Shown piece by piece: positions 40,821 to 40,993 of a stretch of DNA of 40,993 nucleotides. The stretch comes from Candidatus Glassbacteria bacterium (lineage in GTDB: Bacteria > Gemmatimonadota > Glassbacteria > GWA2-58-10). The stretch is taken from positions 13,383-54,375 of the forward strand of contig VRUH01000018.1 in assembly GCA_019456185.1 (NCBI GenBank). The letters run 5' to 3'. The position numbers and the translations under genes were made by a program. Position 1 is the first letter of the stretch; each line of letters begins with the position of its first letter. The notes below the pieces were generated by a model, which had not been told where the DNA came from, made no database searches, and saw nothing but the letters and a program-made list of their open reading frames with translations.

Positions 40821-40993
40821 ATGACAGGCACAATCGGCAGGACGGCTCTGGTGCTGGTGGCCTTGCTGCTCCCCCTGCTGGCCGGTTCATGCGACAACGA
40901 ACAGGGCGTGCACGCCGGCAATCTGGTCACGGTGGCCGGCTACGTGTTCCAGTCTCCCGAATTGCGGGTGGGCGTGGCCGACGTGACCGTGGT
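40821..40993 (+). CDS. Lipoprotein, N-terminal part only (runs off the window)
   Basis: 57 codons from ATG 40821, with GAGG 5 bases upstream. A signal peptide (RTALVLVALLLPLLAGSC) ends in the lipobox LAGSC. The visible mature part, GNLVTVAGYVFQSPELRVGVADVTV, resembles the start of a carboxypeptidase-regulatory-like beta sandwich. Its position after pilN is where pilO or pilP would be; PilP is a lipoprotein, but this sequence does not resemble PilP. Too little is visible to name it. Confidence 0.65.
   Translation, partial: MTGTIGRTALVLVALLLPLLAGSCDNEQGVHAGNLVTVAGYVFQSPELRVGVADVTV

Noticed and set aside
1-40993. tRNA, rRNA and CRISPR arrays
   Set aside because: Looked for tRNA arm words, rRNA-like blocks and regularly spaced direct repeats; none was found.

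Overview
The window is bacterial, GC-rich and densely coded. Lipoproteins with lipoboxes, type IV pilus assembly genes (pilM, pilN) and large periplasmic-type multiheme cytochromes point to a diderm (Gram-negative) organism. The mix of CsrA, HU, MoaCB, LarB/C/E, DUF5060-type glycoside hydrolases and many multiheme cytochromes suits an uncultured or candidate phylum near the FCB group or Desulfobacterota. That placement is inference only; no rRNA or tRNA gene was recognised.

Layout. 1-9.7 kb is mostly minus strand: a partial glycosyltransferase, a MoaC-MoaB fusion, an AddA/RecB-like helicase-nuclease overlapping an AddB-like Fe-S nuclease, and a DUF5060 glycoside-hydrolase-like lipoprotein. 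9.8-10.7 kb holds a small XRE regulator next to a DUF2975 membrane protein. 11.1-17.5 kb is plus strand: a GH4 glycosidase, a nitrilase-family amidohydrolase, a membrane PH-like protein, a second DUF5060 lipoprotein, and two PepSY-type membrane proteins preceded by a decayed third copy. 17.5-21.3 kb is a minus-strand cluster larB-larE-(NicO-like transporter)-larC for the nickel-pincer nucleotide cofactor; no larA is visible. 21.3-22.5 kb is non-coding or decayed and includes a truncated ferredoxin-like fragment.

22.5-28.9 kb is the most striking part. It holds four consecutive plus-strand genes: an 11-heme cytochrome c with a membrane tail, a stand-alone cytochrome b, a protein fusing an 11-heme module to a cytochrome b, and an 18-heme NapC/NirT-anchored cytochrome. 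Together they carry 40 c-type heme sites and two b-type membrane modules. They resemble the logic of inner-membrane quinol-oxidising cytochrome complexes such as Geobacter CbcL and ImcH, but no known terminal reductase is in view.

29-32 kb holds HU, a Yip1-family membrane protein, a divergent Nramp-like transporter and a repeat-rich 0.8 kb gap. 32.1-35.5 kb is one large gene fusing an endonuclease Q-like PHP/zinc module to a UvrD helicase. 35.6-41 kb carries csrA, a small protein with two cysteine clusters, an MJ0042 zinc-finger protein with an acidic repeat, a primary-type sigma-70 factor, pilM, pilN and the start of a lipoprotein.

Functional threads are DNA repair (AddAB-like pair, EndoQ-UvrD), nickel cofactor synthesis with its own metal importer, polysaccharide degradation, membrane electron transfer and type IV pili. 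Dispersed hairpin repeats and several gene stubs sit in the intergenic gaps, indicating recent rearrangement or decay.
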